Positions 10,037 through 17,125 of a stretch of 50,468 nucleotides of DNA are shown here, one piece after another. Source of the DNA: Prevotella sp. (GTDB lineage: Bacteria > Bacteroidota > Bacteroidia > Bacteroidales > Bacteroidaceae); NCBI GenBank assembly GCA_016281055.1, contig JAEEHW010000128.1, positions 1 to 50,468 of the forward strand, written 5' to 3'. How positions within the stretch are numbered: position 1 is the first letter of the stretch; every line of letters begins with the position of its first letter. The translations under genes were made by a program, and so were the position numbers. The notes below the pieces were generated by a model. The model ran no database searches, was not told the DNA's origin, and saw only the letters and a list, made by a program, of their open reading frames with translations.

Positions 10037-10179
10037 CAAATTTTTCCTGAGACAGCAAAATGTTTGGTAATGACATTGCAGTTGATACGACTAATTCTTA
10101 TTCTTAATATCAAATCGTAAGTAAAAATACGTTTTTCGTGACACGAATCACTAACGGATGTTAAATTTCATGGGGCATC

Positions 10180-10267
10180 GTAATAGCTATGCTTTTACAC
10201 TGTAAAAGCTATCATATTACACCGTAAAAGCATAGCTATTACAGGGTAATATGATAGCTTTCATTTT
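10180..10267. repeat. 22-bp palindromic repeat array (4 units) with interleaved inverted repeats
   Basis: Four consecutive 22-base units, each starting GTAA and mostly ending in TTAC plus a 3-base spacer. Unit 1 (GTAATAGCTATGCTTTTAC, 10180-10198) is a perfect inverted repeat of unit 3 (10224-10242). The 16-base core of unit 2 (10205-10220) is a perfect inverted repeat of 10246-10261. The two pairs interleave, so they can form alternative hairpins or a pseudoknot. It lies between the end of the ABC ATPase gene and the promoter of the U32 gene. Related arrays occur at 32667 and 49180. Confidence 0.85.
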
Positions 10268-10292
10268 GTCAAAGTATGTCAACATGCTGAAA

Positions 10293-10940
10293 TCATATTT
10301 TCTCCATCTCCCACACCTCGTCAGTTATCTTCAATGCCACGTCGAGATCATGTGTGGATACAAGCACTGCTTTTTGTTCTTCATGACAAAGTTGCAGTAG
10401 CAACGACAATGTTTCTTTCTTTGACGGATAGTCAAGGAAGGCCGTCGGTTCGTCAAGCAGTATGAATGGTGTTTGCTGTGCAAGTGCCTTGGCTATCATC
10501 ACCTTCTGGCGTTCACCGTCACTGAGTGTTGTCACCTGCCTTCCTGCGAAGTCTGCCATGCCCACCTGTTGCAAGGCTTCTGCCACGATAGCCTCATCGT
10601 CTTTTGTCATCTTGCCGAAGAACCCCGTATATGGCTGGCGTCCCATGCTGACGAGGTCAGTAACCGTCATTCCCTGCACGTCCACACGGTCTGTGAGCAC
10701 CACGCTGACAAGGCGTGCACGCTCCATGGTTGTCATCTGGGTCACATCACGTCCATCCATGCTCAGACTGCCTCCAAGAGGAGGCTGAAAGCCTGCCATG
10801 GTGCGCATCAATGTTGACTTGCCCGTGCCGTTCCTGCCTATCAAACAGGTCATGGTGCCGGCACACAACGTCTTGTTGATGTCTGTGGCCACCACCTTTT
10901 TCTTATAGCCTATTGAAAGGGAAGACAATACGTAATCCAT
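10293..10940 (-). CDS. ABC transporter ATP-binding protein (iron-siderophore/cobalamin type), short
   Basis: A 215-residue ATPase subunit of the FecE/BtuD class. Seen: Walker A GRNGTGKST (residues 35-43), signature LSDGERQK (139-146), Walker B FILLDEP (159-165) and the H-loop histidine in STHDLD (H197). Family members usually run to about 250 residues; this one ends at EVWEMEKI right after the switch region, about 30-40 residues short, and the stop is followed within 30 bases by the 22-bp palindromic array. No permease or binding-protein gene is adjacent, so the partners are unknown. It is the last gene of the operon starting at 14732. Confidence 0.85.
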   Translation of the reverse strand: MDYVLSSLSIGYKKKVVATDINKTLCAGTMTCLIGRNGTGKSTLMRTMAGFQPPLGGSLSMDGRDVTQMTTMERARLVSVVLTDRVDVQGMTVTDLVSMGRQPYTGFFGKMTKDDEAIVAEALQQVGMADFAGRQVTTLSDGERQKVMIAKALAQQTPFILLDEPTAFLDYPSKKETLSLLLQLCHEEQKAVLVSTHDLDVALKITDEVWEMEKI

Positions 10941-10967
10941 ACCTTGAACGAAATAAAATATATAGAG

Positions 10968-12803
10968 TTACTTTTCACTCCCCTCTATATACTCGATAAG
11001 TTTCTTATAGAACGGAGTGTGTGAAAGTGTTATGCTGTTGCCGAAGATTATCAGTTTCATACGTGCACGTGTCATCGCCACATTCATGCGGCGCAGGTCG
11101 GAGAGAAATCCTATCTGACCTTTGTCATTGCTGCGCACAAGTGAAATCATGATGATGTCGCGCTCTTGTCCTTGGAATCCATCCACGGTGTCAACGCTTA
11201 TCAGGTGGCGCACGCGATGAAACTCCTCACGACGTTGTATCTGCTGGCGTATGTACTGTGTCTGCACACGGTAGGGCGAGATGATGCCCACGTCAATATT
11301 TTCATCAAGAAAACGGTTCACGCCAATCTTGTTTATATATCCCTGCAGATGCAGCAGGAGCAGGTCGGCTTCCGCCTTGTTGATGCGTCCGTGTGACAAC
11401 CCGACATATTGTTCCGGCTCGTCACTCTCCACCCACAGGATGGGCGTTTCGTAATCGAGCACAGAACGGTGACTGACACTTTTGTCTGCCTTCAACTTTC
11501 CACCATAGAACCACTCTGATGAAAACTTCATGATGGCCTCGTTCATGCGATACTGCACACCGAGCAGTGTCACCGCTTCCGGCTGACTCTTCACTATGCG
11601 TTCCATGAGTGTCACGCCAAGTCCCTGCCGCAGTGCATCAAGGCATTTTATCGTTGGGGGCAACTGCTGATGGTCGCCTGCCAGTATCACCCTGCCGGCG
11701 CGTCGTATGGCTATCCAGCATGCAGGTTCGAGGGCCTGTGCTGCCTCATCGATAAACAGTGTGGAGAATTTCTGTCCCACCATTATCTTGTTGGCAGTGC
11801 CCACCAGTGTTGAGGCCACCACGCGTGCCTCGCCAAAGAGGTCCTGGTGTATGCGCATCTCCAGTTCCTGGGCACGCTCACGCAGACGTGATATCTTCTG
11901 ATGTCTGCCGTCTGAACGCTGCTCACGCAAACGCCGCATGTCACGGCGTATGGCCCACAGTTCTGGATATGAAGGATGCGCCTCGAAGCGTCGCTCGTAT
12001 GTGAAGGAGAGCATCTTGTCGTTTACACGGGTGGGGTTGCCAATGCGCAACACCGGCACGCCATGGTCAACGAGTTTCTCTGAAATCCAGTCCACCGCCA
12101 TATTGCTCTGCGCACATACAAGCACCTGTGTCTCGCGCCGCAGTGTTTCGTATATTGCTTCTACGAGTGTCGTCGTCTTGCCTGTTCCCGGTGGTCCGTG
12201 CACCACTGCCACGTCTTTCGCCCTCAAGACAGTGTTGACTGCCTGTTCCTGCGTGGCGTTGAGCCACGGCATGGAAACCGACGGTGTGGTGAGCCATCGT
12301 GCCTCCTTGTCGCCACAGAAGGTGTCGCGCAGGTCAGCCAGCCTGTGTCCCTTGCCGTTTATCACATCGTCAAGGGCATGGAGCATGGTGGTGTAACTCG
12401 TTTCGTCAAACCACAACTGTACTCCCACATTCTCTGCTGCTGTCAGCGTTGCCACCATGGCGGCCGACGATACAGCCACGACCATCCTGCCGCCGTCGGC
12501 ATAGCTTACCACGCCTTCGCCGAGAACTTTCTGCTTGTCGCCGGTGACTGAAAAGAACTGCACCGGGCGGCCATACTCGAAGAGTCCTGCTTCTTCTGCC
12601 TCTCCTTCTGTTTCAACCACCAGTTGATTCAGCGAGTTGTAATATGACCTGCCCACCTGCAACGGCCATCTGCATATACCGCGACGTATGCGGCGGTCTA
12701 TGGGCATCTGCTCCGTCTGCATGCGGTATTCCTCACGCTCGGCGTCGCGCTCCATCTGCAGCAGTTGCTTCAGATGTTGTATGTAAAGTATGCTGTGCTT
12801 CAC
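10968..12803 (-). CDS. UPF1/DNA2-like superfamily 1 helicase (AAA domain)
   Basis: A 611-residue SF1 helicase like IGHMBP2/UPF1. Seen: an N-terminal beta domain to about residue 170, Walker A GPPGTGKTTT near 203, LVCAQSNMAVD (motif Ia), the Walker B/DEAA box FIDEAAQALEP, GDHQQLPPT (motif III), QYRMNEAIM (motif IV region) and VDTVDGFQGQERD with MNVAMTRAR (motifs V and VI). It should unwind or move on RNA or DNA in the cytoplasm. Translation appears to start at a GTG (12803) directly abutting the stop of the upstream gene. The biological target is not evident from context. Confidence 0.9.
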   Translation of the reverse strand: MKHSILYIQHLKQLLQMERDAEREEYRMQTEQMPIDRRIRRGICRWPLQVGRSYYNSLNQLVVETEGEAEEAGLFEYGRPVQFFSVTGDKQKVLGEGVVSYADGGRMVVAVSSAAMVATLTAAENVGVQLWFDETSYTTMLHALDDVINGKGHRLADLRDTFCGDKEARWLTTPSVSMPWLNATQEQAVNTVLRAKDVAVVHGPPGTGKTTTLVEAIYETLRRETQVLVCAQSNMAVDWISEKLVDHGVPVLRIGNPTRVNDKMLSFTYERRFEAHPSYPELWAIRRDMRRLREQRSDGRHQKISRLRERAQELEMRIHQDLFGEARVVASTLVGTANKIMVGQKFSTLFIDEAAQALEPACWIAIRRAGRVILAGDHQQLPPTIKCLDALRQGLGVTLMERIVKSQPEAVTLLGVQYRMNEAIMKFSSEWFYGGKLKADKSVSHRSVLDYETPILWVESDEPEQYVGLSHGRINKAEADLLLLHLQGYINKIGVNRFLDENIDVGIISPYRVQTQYIRQQIQRREEFHRVRHLISVDTVDGFQGQERDIIMISLVRSNDKGQIGFLSDLRRMNVAMTRARMKLIIFGNSITLSHTPFYKKLIEYIEGSEK

Positions 12804-13745
12804 TTATTTTTCTTTATTATCCACCATCCTCTCAGCCATCATCTTGTAGAAGCGATGATGAGTGAGAAAAAACTCACGCATGGTCTCTATGAAATAAGTG
12901 CGGAGGTCTATGGAATCGAGTACCAGCAACTGCAGGTAGGTGTGTATGTGAAACTCTTTCTGCTTGTCGTAGCGTGAATAGCTGGCGGTGGTAGAGAAAT
13001 ACCAGTTCAGGTCGTTGATGACATCCTTCATCATCGACAGCTGTTCTATGTCGTCGATAGAGAATGAATACCACGACGGGTCGATGAGCGTGGCATAGCA
13101 TGTGTCTTCACTTAATTGCAGGATGAAACTCTCTGCCTGGTATTCAAAGGTGATTACCTCTGGAGCCGATTCTTCCCATTGACAGTTCAGACTCTCGAGT
13201 GCTCTGATAATTTCGCCCTTCATCTCCATCGATGTCTTTACCTCCATCTGCTCCACGTTGTCATCGGTGCCTGGAGAGTCTTCGGGAGAGTCTTTCTTTT
13301 CTTCTTCCTCTTCCTCATACGGCTCACCCATCTCCTTCAGGATTATCCTGTGCACATCGAGTATGGAGTCGAGCTGCGCTGCGAAATACCCGTCAACATT
13401 GGGTATGCCGCCCATCAGCGGTGTCACCAGTATGGTGGTGACATTCATCTCGTCGTCCTCATCGTCAAAGACATACACGCTCTTTGCTCTCGATGACGTA
13501 TTGCACAAGCTTATCACCTGCTGCAGGTGCGTTACCTTCTCCACATCCCAACGACTCACGCCGTACCATGTGTAGTCAAAGATACGCATGAGGTTACCCG
13601 TCTCACTGACCTCTGCCATCAGGTGTTCGTTCTTATATACGAAACGATACCTTCCGTCTTCGGTCTGTTCGGGTTCCACGCCTCCTCTCTTCAGTATGTC
13701 AAGCAGCACTTCACGGCTGTGCGTCATCGTTTTTTCCTCGTCCAC
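12804..13745 (-). CDS. Hypothetical protein with two related acidic domains
   Basis: A 313-residue protein I do not recognise with certainty. Two similar halves (about residues 7-130 and 180-300) each start with a helix (LLDILKRGGVEPEQ; IIRALESLNCQWEE), then strands and a Ser/Asp-rich loop near a Trp-Tyr pair (DYTWYGVSR; DPSWYSFSI). This pattern resembles YbjN-like or secretion-chaperone-like folds. They are joined by an acidic Glu/Asp/Ser/Pro linker (about 140-165). The ORF starts at a GTG at 13745; ATG at 13727 (MTHSREVLL) is a good alternative preceded by GAGGAA. It sits between a lipoprotein gene and the UPF1-like helicase and is probably co-transcribed with both. Confidence 0.7.
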   Translation of the reverse strand: MDEEKTMTHSREVLLDILKRGGVEPEQTEDGRYRFVYKNEHLMAEVSETGNLMRIFDYTWYGVSRWDVEKVTHLQQVISLCNTSSRAKSVYVFDDEDDEMNVTTILVTPLMGGIPNVDGYFAAQLDSILDVHRIILKEMGEPYEEEEEEKKDSPEDSPGTDDNVEQMEVKTSMEMKGEIIRALESLNCQWEESAPEVITFEYQAESFILQLSEDTCYATLIDPSWYSFSIDDIEQLSMMKDVINDLNWYFSTTASYSRYDKQKEFHIHTYLQLLVLDSIDLRTYFIETMREFFLTHHRFYKMMAERMVDNKEK

Positions 13746-13754
13746 GTCTTTCCT

Positions 13755-14732
13755 TTATTCCATCTCCAGGTCGAAGTTTACCTTTCCTCCCTTGTCGTTG
13801 GTGAATACTCCCTTATATGTCTTTCCTGTCACCTTACCTACGAAGCGGCCAATGAATTTCACGCCGTCGGGCTTGAAGGCGTCAATGGTCAGTTCGGTGG
13901 TCTTGGCGTCATAGTCTGAGAACACCAGTGTCTTCTTGCCTGATGCTACCACATAGTAACCGCCATCCTTGCTTATCTGCAGCGGACAGTTCTTCTCACC
14001 GCCTATCTTTCCACGGAAGTCGTAGGTGCGCACTGTCGGGTCAAAGTCATCGGCATTGTCTGACGGACGTGTGATGTTGAAATACTTGATGGTACGCTTC
14101 TCTATTCCGCCGCTCGACTTACGGCGTGTCCAGTTGCCGTACTTGTCATAGTCGAGGTAGGTATATTCTATGTTTATATTCTCATGCTCCGAACCGTCGT
14201 TAAACTCCTGATAACCTTTCTTCGAGCGCAACATTCCCTTGTCATCATAACTGTATGTGAGGTGCCATTCATATCCCTCACCGCCACCGTCAACGATGGT
14301 AAGTTTGCCGTTCTTCCATTCGTAGTCTTCTGATGATTCGTACATTACATACGAGTTTATCTCGCCCTTGCTGTTACGCTTAAGGCACATGCGCTCCAGT
14401 TCCACAGGATTCTCTGTGAAGGGGTTGTAGCCATCCACCAGCAGCAGTTGTCCCGTACGACTGTAGTCATAACGTGTGGTGGGCTCTGTTGTAGTGAGAC
14501 TCTTCACCGGTCCGTGCAGTTCCATATACTCCAAGTCTGGCGTATGCTGGTTTGCAAATCTCTGGCTGTCTGCCTCCCAGCGTGCCGCTGCTGCGGCTAT
14601 AGAGTCGGCTGCTGCCTGTGCTGCGGCTATGGAGTCGGCTTTGTTCTGGTCTTCATTCACGTTGTTTTTGTTACCACAAGAAAACATCGTCGCCGACAAT
14701 AATGCAAGCGTATAAGGGAATAGTCTTTTCAT
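13755..14732 (-). CDS. Lipoprotein with Ala-rich linker and YD-like repeats
   Basis: A 325-residue predicted lipoprotein. The signal peptide ends in ATMFSCGNK, giving an acylated cysteine near position 19. After it comes an Ala/Asp-rich helical stretch with a duplicated ADSIAAA segment (about residues 32-50). The middle (about 60-230) has strand repeats of the type YSYDDKGMLRSKKGY and YDYSRTGQLLLVDGY, similar to RHS/YD-like repeats found in many Bacteroidales lipoproteins. Function unknown; likely anchored in an outer leaflet. It is the first gene of a five-kilobase minus-strand operon with its own promoter at 14785-14792. Confidence 0.8.
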   Translation of the reverse strand: MKRLFPYTLALLSATMFSCGNKNNVNEDQNKADSIAAAQAAADSIAAAAARWEADSQRFANQHTPDLEYMELHGPVKSLTTTEPTTRYDYSRTGQLLLVDGYNPFTENPVELERMCLKRNSKGEINSYVMYESSEDYEWKNGKLTIVDGGGEGYEWHLTYSYDDKGMLRSKKGYQEFNDGSEHENINIEYTYLDYDKYGNWTRRKSSGGIEKRTIKYFNITRPSDNADDFDPTVRTYDFRGKIGGEKNCPLQISKDGGYYVVASGKKTLVFSDYDAKTTELTIDAFKPDGVKFIGRFVGKVTGKTYKGVFTNDKGGKVNFDLEME

Positions 14733-14784
14733 AGTCTTTCTCTGTTTTTTTAGATTAATAGTGAATAAAATTTTTTTCCACTTG

Positions 14785-14792
14785 CAAATTTA
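14785..14792 (-). promoter_or_regulatory. Bacteroidetes -7 element (TAAATTTG) for the lipoprotein operon
   Basis: Minus-strand TAAATTTG with a TTTG 20 bases further upstream that falls inside the long direct repeat (14792-14848). The start codon at 14732 is about 50 bases downstream. Confidence 0.6.
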
Positions 14793-14848
14793 AGAAAAAA
14801 ATATCGAACACACAAATATTTTCCGGCTTTATTATCGTTTTGAGGTGG
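14792..14848. repeat. Long direct repeat, copy 1 (left edge of the island)
   Basis: 42 identical bases followed, after a 1-3 base difference, by 12 more identical bases shared with 26277-26331 in the same orientation. It overlaps the -33 region of the lipoprotein promoter. The two copies bracket the accessory island. It may be an attachment-type or duplication scar, or a dispersed promoter-linked repeat. Confidence 0.85.
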
Positions 14849-15061
14849 GTTCCACCGTTTTTTCCGCCGTTTGAAGAGCATCGAAAAAGTACCATCCCAC
14901 CACCTTCGTTACCCCCCTCCTTGCGTTATTTCAAAATCTTTTACAGTTGACGATGTACAGCGAAATCTACAGCGGTGTGTAACTCGCTGATAATCAATAG
15001 ATGTTTGCTTACAGGTTTTGTAAAAATATGTTTGTCAAAGAATTTAATTTTTTACTCATCA
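14849..15061. other. Intergenic stretch without a recognised feature
   Basis: Between copy 1 of the long repeat and the end of the ATPase gene. It has runs of T and C and no convincing ORF, tRNA or strong hairpin that I can see. Confidence 0.4.
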
Positions 15062-16267
15062 CTAAATACCATTTTTAAGGAACTCCCGAAGACCCATATG
15101 GATAATACCGTCATAATCGCGTGAAGTAACCAACGGTGTAAGAGATATGACATATTTCGGGTAATTGTCATTTATGTCTGCCAGTCTTCCAAATTCCCTT
15201 TTTCGCGTTTCGTCGTCATGAATGAGGTACGCCACCTGAAGATATTTAATCTGGTTGACCTTTTTGCATACAAAATCTATTTCGCCTACCCTCATTTCGC
15301 CTACATAAACCTGGTATCCCAGACGAATGAGGTGCTGATACACCACACTTTCAATTACCTTTTCAATGTCAGTCTCTCTCTCACCTCCTGCAATCATGTT
15401 TCTCAGTCCAACATCACCAAAATAAATTTTTTGATTACTTTCAAACAATTTCTTTCCATGTATATCATAGCGTTTCACCTCGTTGATAAGATAAGCCTCA
15501 GAGAAGAAATGCGTGTAGTCGAGCACTACGTTTGCAGACACGTCAAGCTGTTGCGACTTCATGTATTTGCTGATGCTTGTGGCAGAATGTATTTTGCCAG
15601 TAGTATCAGCCAGAAATGCAATGAGATTGTTCAGAAATGCTACATTACGTATACTATGACGCTCAATGACGTCCTTAAGAATAACGGTGTTGAAAACACT
15701 GCGTATGTATTCCCACACATGCTCGTCTTCTTCTATTCCTATTATCTTCAACCCAGGCAGTCCACCATAGTTAAGATATTTCAACAGAGATTCTTCGCTG
15801 TCTTCCAGTTTATGAAATTCAAGAAATTCCATATAGCTCAGGCTTTGCACATATATCTCCTGATAGCGTCCGCCTAGCAACGTACTTAGTTCACTTGAAA
15901 GCATTTTCGAATTGCTGCCGGTGATTATGATGTCGGTGTTTTCTTCCGTTCTTAAACTGCGTATCGGTATCTCCCATCCTTTTATGTCTTGAATCTCATC
16001 TATTAGAACGTAGTTATGACGGGTAAAATCCAAACGTTCTTCAATGTAAACTCCCAGTTCATCTCCATTAGTAAGAAACTTATATTTTAGCTTCTCCTTG
16101 TCTATGTATATGATATTTGCGTCAGGCTCACATTCATGCCTTTGAATGAAATCCTTCAGGATATAGCTCTTGCCCACTCGTCGCTGTCCTACAATAACGA
16201 TGACAACTTCCTTGCCCAACCAGGAATCCACCTTCTCCGCATACTGTTTTCTTGAAATGATATTCAT
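15062..16267 (-). CDS. AAA_14/DUF4143 ATPase
   Basis: A 401-residue member of the 'archaeal-type ATPase' family common in Bacteroidales accessory DNA. Seen: Walker A GQRRVGKS (residues 27-34), Walker B NYVLIDEIQDI (about 85-95), sensor-like IIITGSNSKML, the LSYMEFLEF motif, and a C-terminal DUF4143 domain with the nuclease-like stretch VGEMRVGEIDFVC. In vivo function is not known for the family; proposed roles include defence and genome stability. The gene is intact and has its own promoter (16290-16297) with a strong palindrome just upstream. It marks the left side of the island. Confidence 0.9.
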   Translation of the reverse strand: MNIISRKQYAEKVDSWLGKEVVIVIVGQRRVGKSYILKDFIQRHECEPDANIIYIDKEKLKYKFLTNGDELGVYIEERLDFTRHNYVLIDEIQDIKGWEIPIRSLRTEENTDIIITGSNSKMLSSELSTLLGGRYQEIYVQSLSYMEFLEFHKLEDSEESLLKYLNYGGLPGLKIIGIEEDEHVWEYIRSVFNTVILKDVIERHSIRNVAFLNNLIAFLADTTGKIHSATSISKYMKSQQLDVSANVVLDYTHFFSEAYLINEVKRYDIHGKKLFESNQKIYFGDVGLRNMIAGGERETDIEKVIESVVYQHLIRLGYQVYVGEMRVGEIDFVCKKVNQIKYLQVAYLIHDDETRKREFGRLADINDNYPKYVISLTPLVTSRDYDGIIHMGLREFLKNGI

Positions 16268-16289
16268 AAGCCATACACTTTATATGGTG

Positions 16290-16297
16290 CAAAGTTA
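16290..16297 (-). promoter_or_regulatory. Bacteroidetes -7 element (TAACTTTG) for the DUF4143 ATPase
   Basis: Minus-strand TAACTTTG about 23 bases upstream of the ATG at 16267. The palindrome at 16301-16326 covers the spacer and -33 region. Confidence 0.75.
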
Positions 16298-16300
16298 GTA

Positions 16301-16326
16301 ATTTTATTGTTTATAGACAATAAAAT
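16301..16326. promoter_or_regulatory. Operator-like palindrome upstream of the ATPase gene
   Basis: Two perfect 10-base arms, ATTTTATTGT and ACAATAAAAT, separated by 6 bases, lying across the -33 region. A related imperfect site TTTATTGTCCATAAA is at 16343-16357. Two similar sites at a promoter suggest a repressor or autoregulation. Confidence 0.6.
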
Positions 16327-16454
16327 TAGCAAAAATTTAACCTTTATTGTCCATAAAATATAAAAACAGCATATTTTAGTCCTATAACAGCAAAGTTTTT
16401 TACGACTACCAAAATAAATTTATGGCTTTTTTTTCACATTCAATATTTTTTTTG

Positions 16455-16462
16455 TAACTTTG
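16455..16462 (+). promoter_or_regulatory. Bacteroidetes -7 element (TAACTTTG) of the non-coding RNA candidate
   Basis: Plus-strand TAACTTTG after a run of eight T; predicted transcription start near 16469. No ORF begins downstream for over 600 bases; the first clear signal is the hairpin series ending with a T-run at 16799. Confidence 0.65.
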
Positions 16463-16468
16463 TAGGCA

Positions 16469-16799
16469 GCATCCGCCTGTATGGTTATGATGTCATTTGA
16501 GAATGACGGAGCCAAAGTGCGGAGCACTACATATTAGAAGGCGTTACATCGCTTTGTTTTTGGTTGTTCAAAACTTCCACAATCGAACGGTAATTCAAAA
16601 ACAAATGCAGAGGTAATAGCCACGGGGTGTGGTATATACTCTCCGTAGTGTGTCGTGAAGGTACGTGTACCTTCTGGCACACTTTACGGATGTCTATATA
16701 CTTTAACGTGGATGTTTCTCTGTCTGTTTAATTACCAAGGCTGTGGAAGGCCGTGAACAACAAACAGGCAGGAGTTAAGCACCCACGTTTTCTTTTTTG
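16469..16799 (+). ncRNA. Structured non-coding RNA candidate (about 330 nt), promoter to terminator
   Basis: Between a good promoter (16455) and a hairpin followed by a T-run (16790-16799), no sensible ORF is present but strong structure is. There are small hairpins with arms GTCATT/AATGAC and GTGC/GCAC (about 16490-16530). A long rod at 16642-16690 has TCCGTA paired with TACGGA and an inner perfect GAAGGTAC/GTACCTTC. A last rod has 16705-16714 pairing with 16780-16789 and 16720-16729 with 16762-16771. The rod with an internal bulge recalls 6S RNA, but no known family could be assigned. It may be a free RNA or the distal leader of the methyltransferase operon. A degenerate mobile-element spacer is the main alternative. 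Confidence 0.45.
16705..16799 (+). terminator. Terminator-like long hairpin with T-run
   Basis: AACGTGGATG (16705-16714) pairs with CACCCACGTT (16780-16789, one mismatch) and CTGTCTGTTT with AAACAGGCAG, then TTCTTTTTTG follows. It would end the candidate RNA. Confidence 0.5.
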
Positions 16800-16966
16800 T
16801 AGTTATCCCAAATCTTTATATATAGTTCACACAGGGTGTTTGCGAACAGCTCTTGGTGGTGATGACTTAGTACATTCATGAGAGCAATTTTTGTAATATG
16901 AGTAACGAGTAAATAAACATAGAGCCGATAACATCCTTGATTAGGCTGAGAAAGCAGAATTAGCAC
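16775..16966 (-). CDS. Doubtful small ORF, 63 residues
   Basis: An open frame on the minus strand overlapping the 3' hairpin of the non-coding RNA candidate. The protein has Leu/Ile/His-rich helices and no recognised domain. The overlap with structured RNA, the lack of a promoter and the absence of a known family make it more likely a chance frame or a remnant. Confidence 0.15.
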   Translation of the reverse strand: MLILLSQPNQGCYRLYVYLLVTHITKIALMNVLSHHHQELFANTLCELYIKIWDNYKKENVGA

Positions 16967-16974
16967 TTCACAAA

Positions 16975-17125
16975 CGTATCAGCAGACAAGGCAACGGATG
17001 TTTGCGCTTCTCGATTTGAGGGCGTGGACTGGATGGTTGTTGTCTGATACGGGCTGTGCTAAGCCTTGCTTTCCTCAATCCCACCCGCGCCCTCTTTTCA
17101 GAAAACGAAAAGGGGGCTGTTTTTT
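16975..17125 (+). promoter_or_regulatory. Attenuator-like leader of the methyltransferase operon
   Basis: Three pairings are visible. Stem P1 joins 16975-16989 to 17040-17051 (GTATCAG..AGACAA with TTGTCTGATAC). A 10-bp stem joins 17018-17027 (GAGGGCGTGG) to 17085-17094. A terminator stem joins 17089-17099 to 17107-17117, followed by a T-run that touches the ATG at 17126. The last two share bases 17089-17094 and cannot form together, and 17018-17027 lies inside P1. This is the logic of an antiterminator/terminator switch. The signal it would sense (ligand, protein, or the methylase itself) is unknown. Confidence 0.5.
17089..17125 (+). terminator. Terminator hairpin abutting the start codon of methyltransferase 1
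   Basis: GCCCTCTTTTC pairs with GAAAAGGGGGC (11 bp with one T-G pair, 7-base loop) and is followed by TGTTTTTT directly before ATG. It can act as a transcription terminator or block ribosome entry. Confidence 0.65.

Noticed and set aside
10180..10267. CRISPR-like array from regular 22-bp repeats
   Set aside because: The units are contiguous palindromes with 3-base joints, have no unique spacers of normal length, and no cas genes are near.
17066..17125. Upstream start for methyltransferase 1
   Set aside because: The added 20 residues come from the leader stem and terminator; C5 motif I lies normally close to the N-terminus with the start at 17126.
16469..17125. tRNA, tmRNA or RNase P RNA in the long non-coding region
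   Set aside because: No cloverleaf with anticodon arm, no tmRNA tag frame and no conserved RNase P core could be found by eye.
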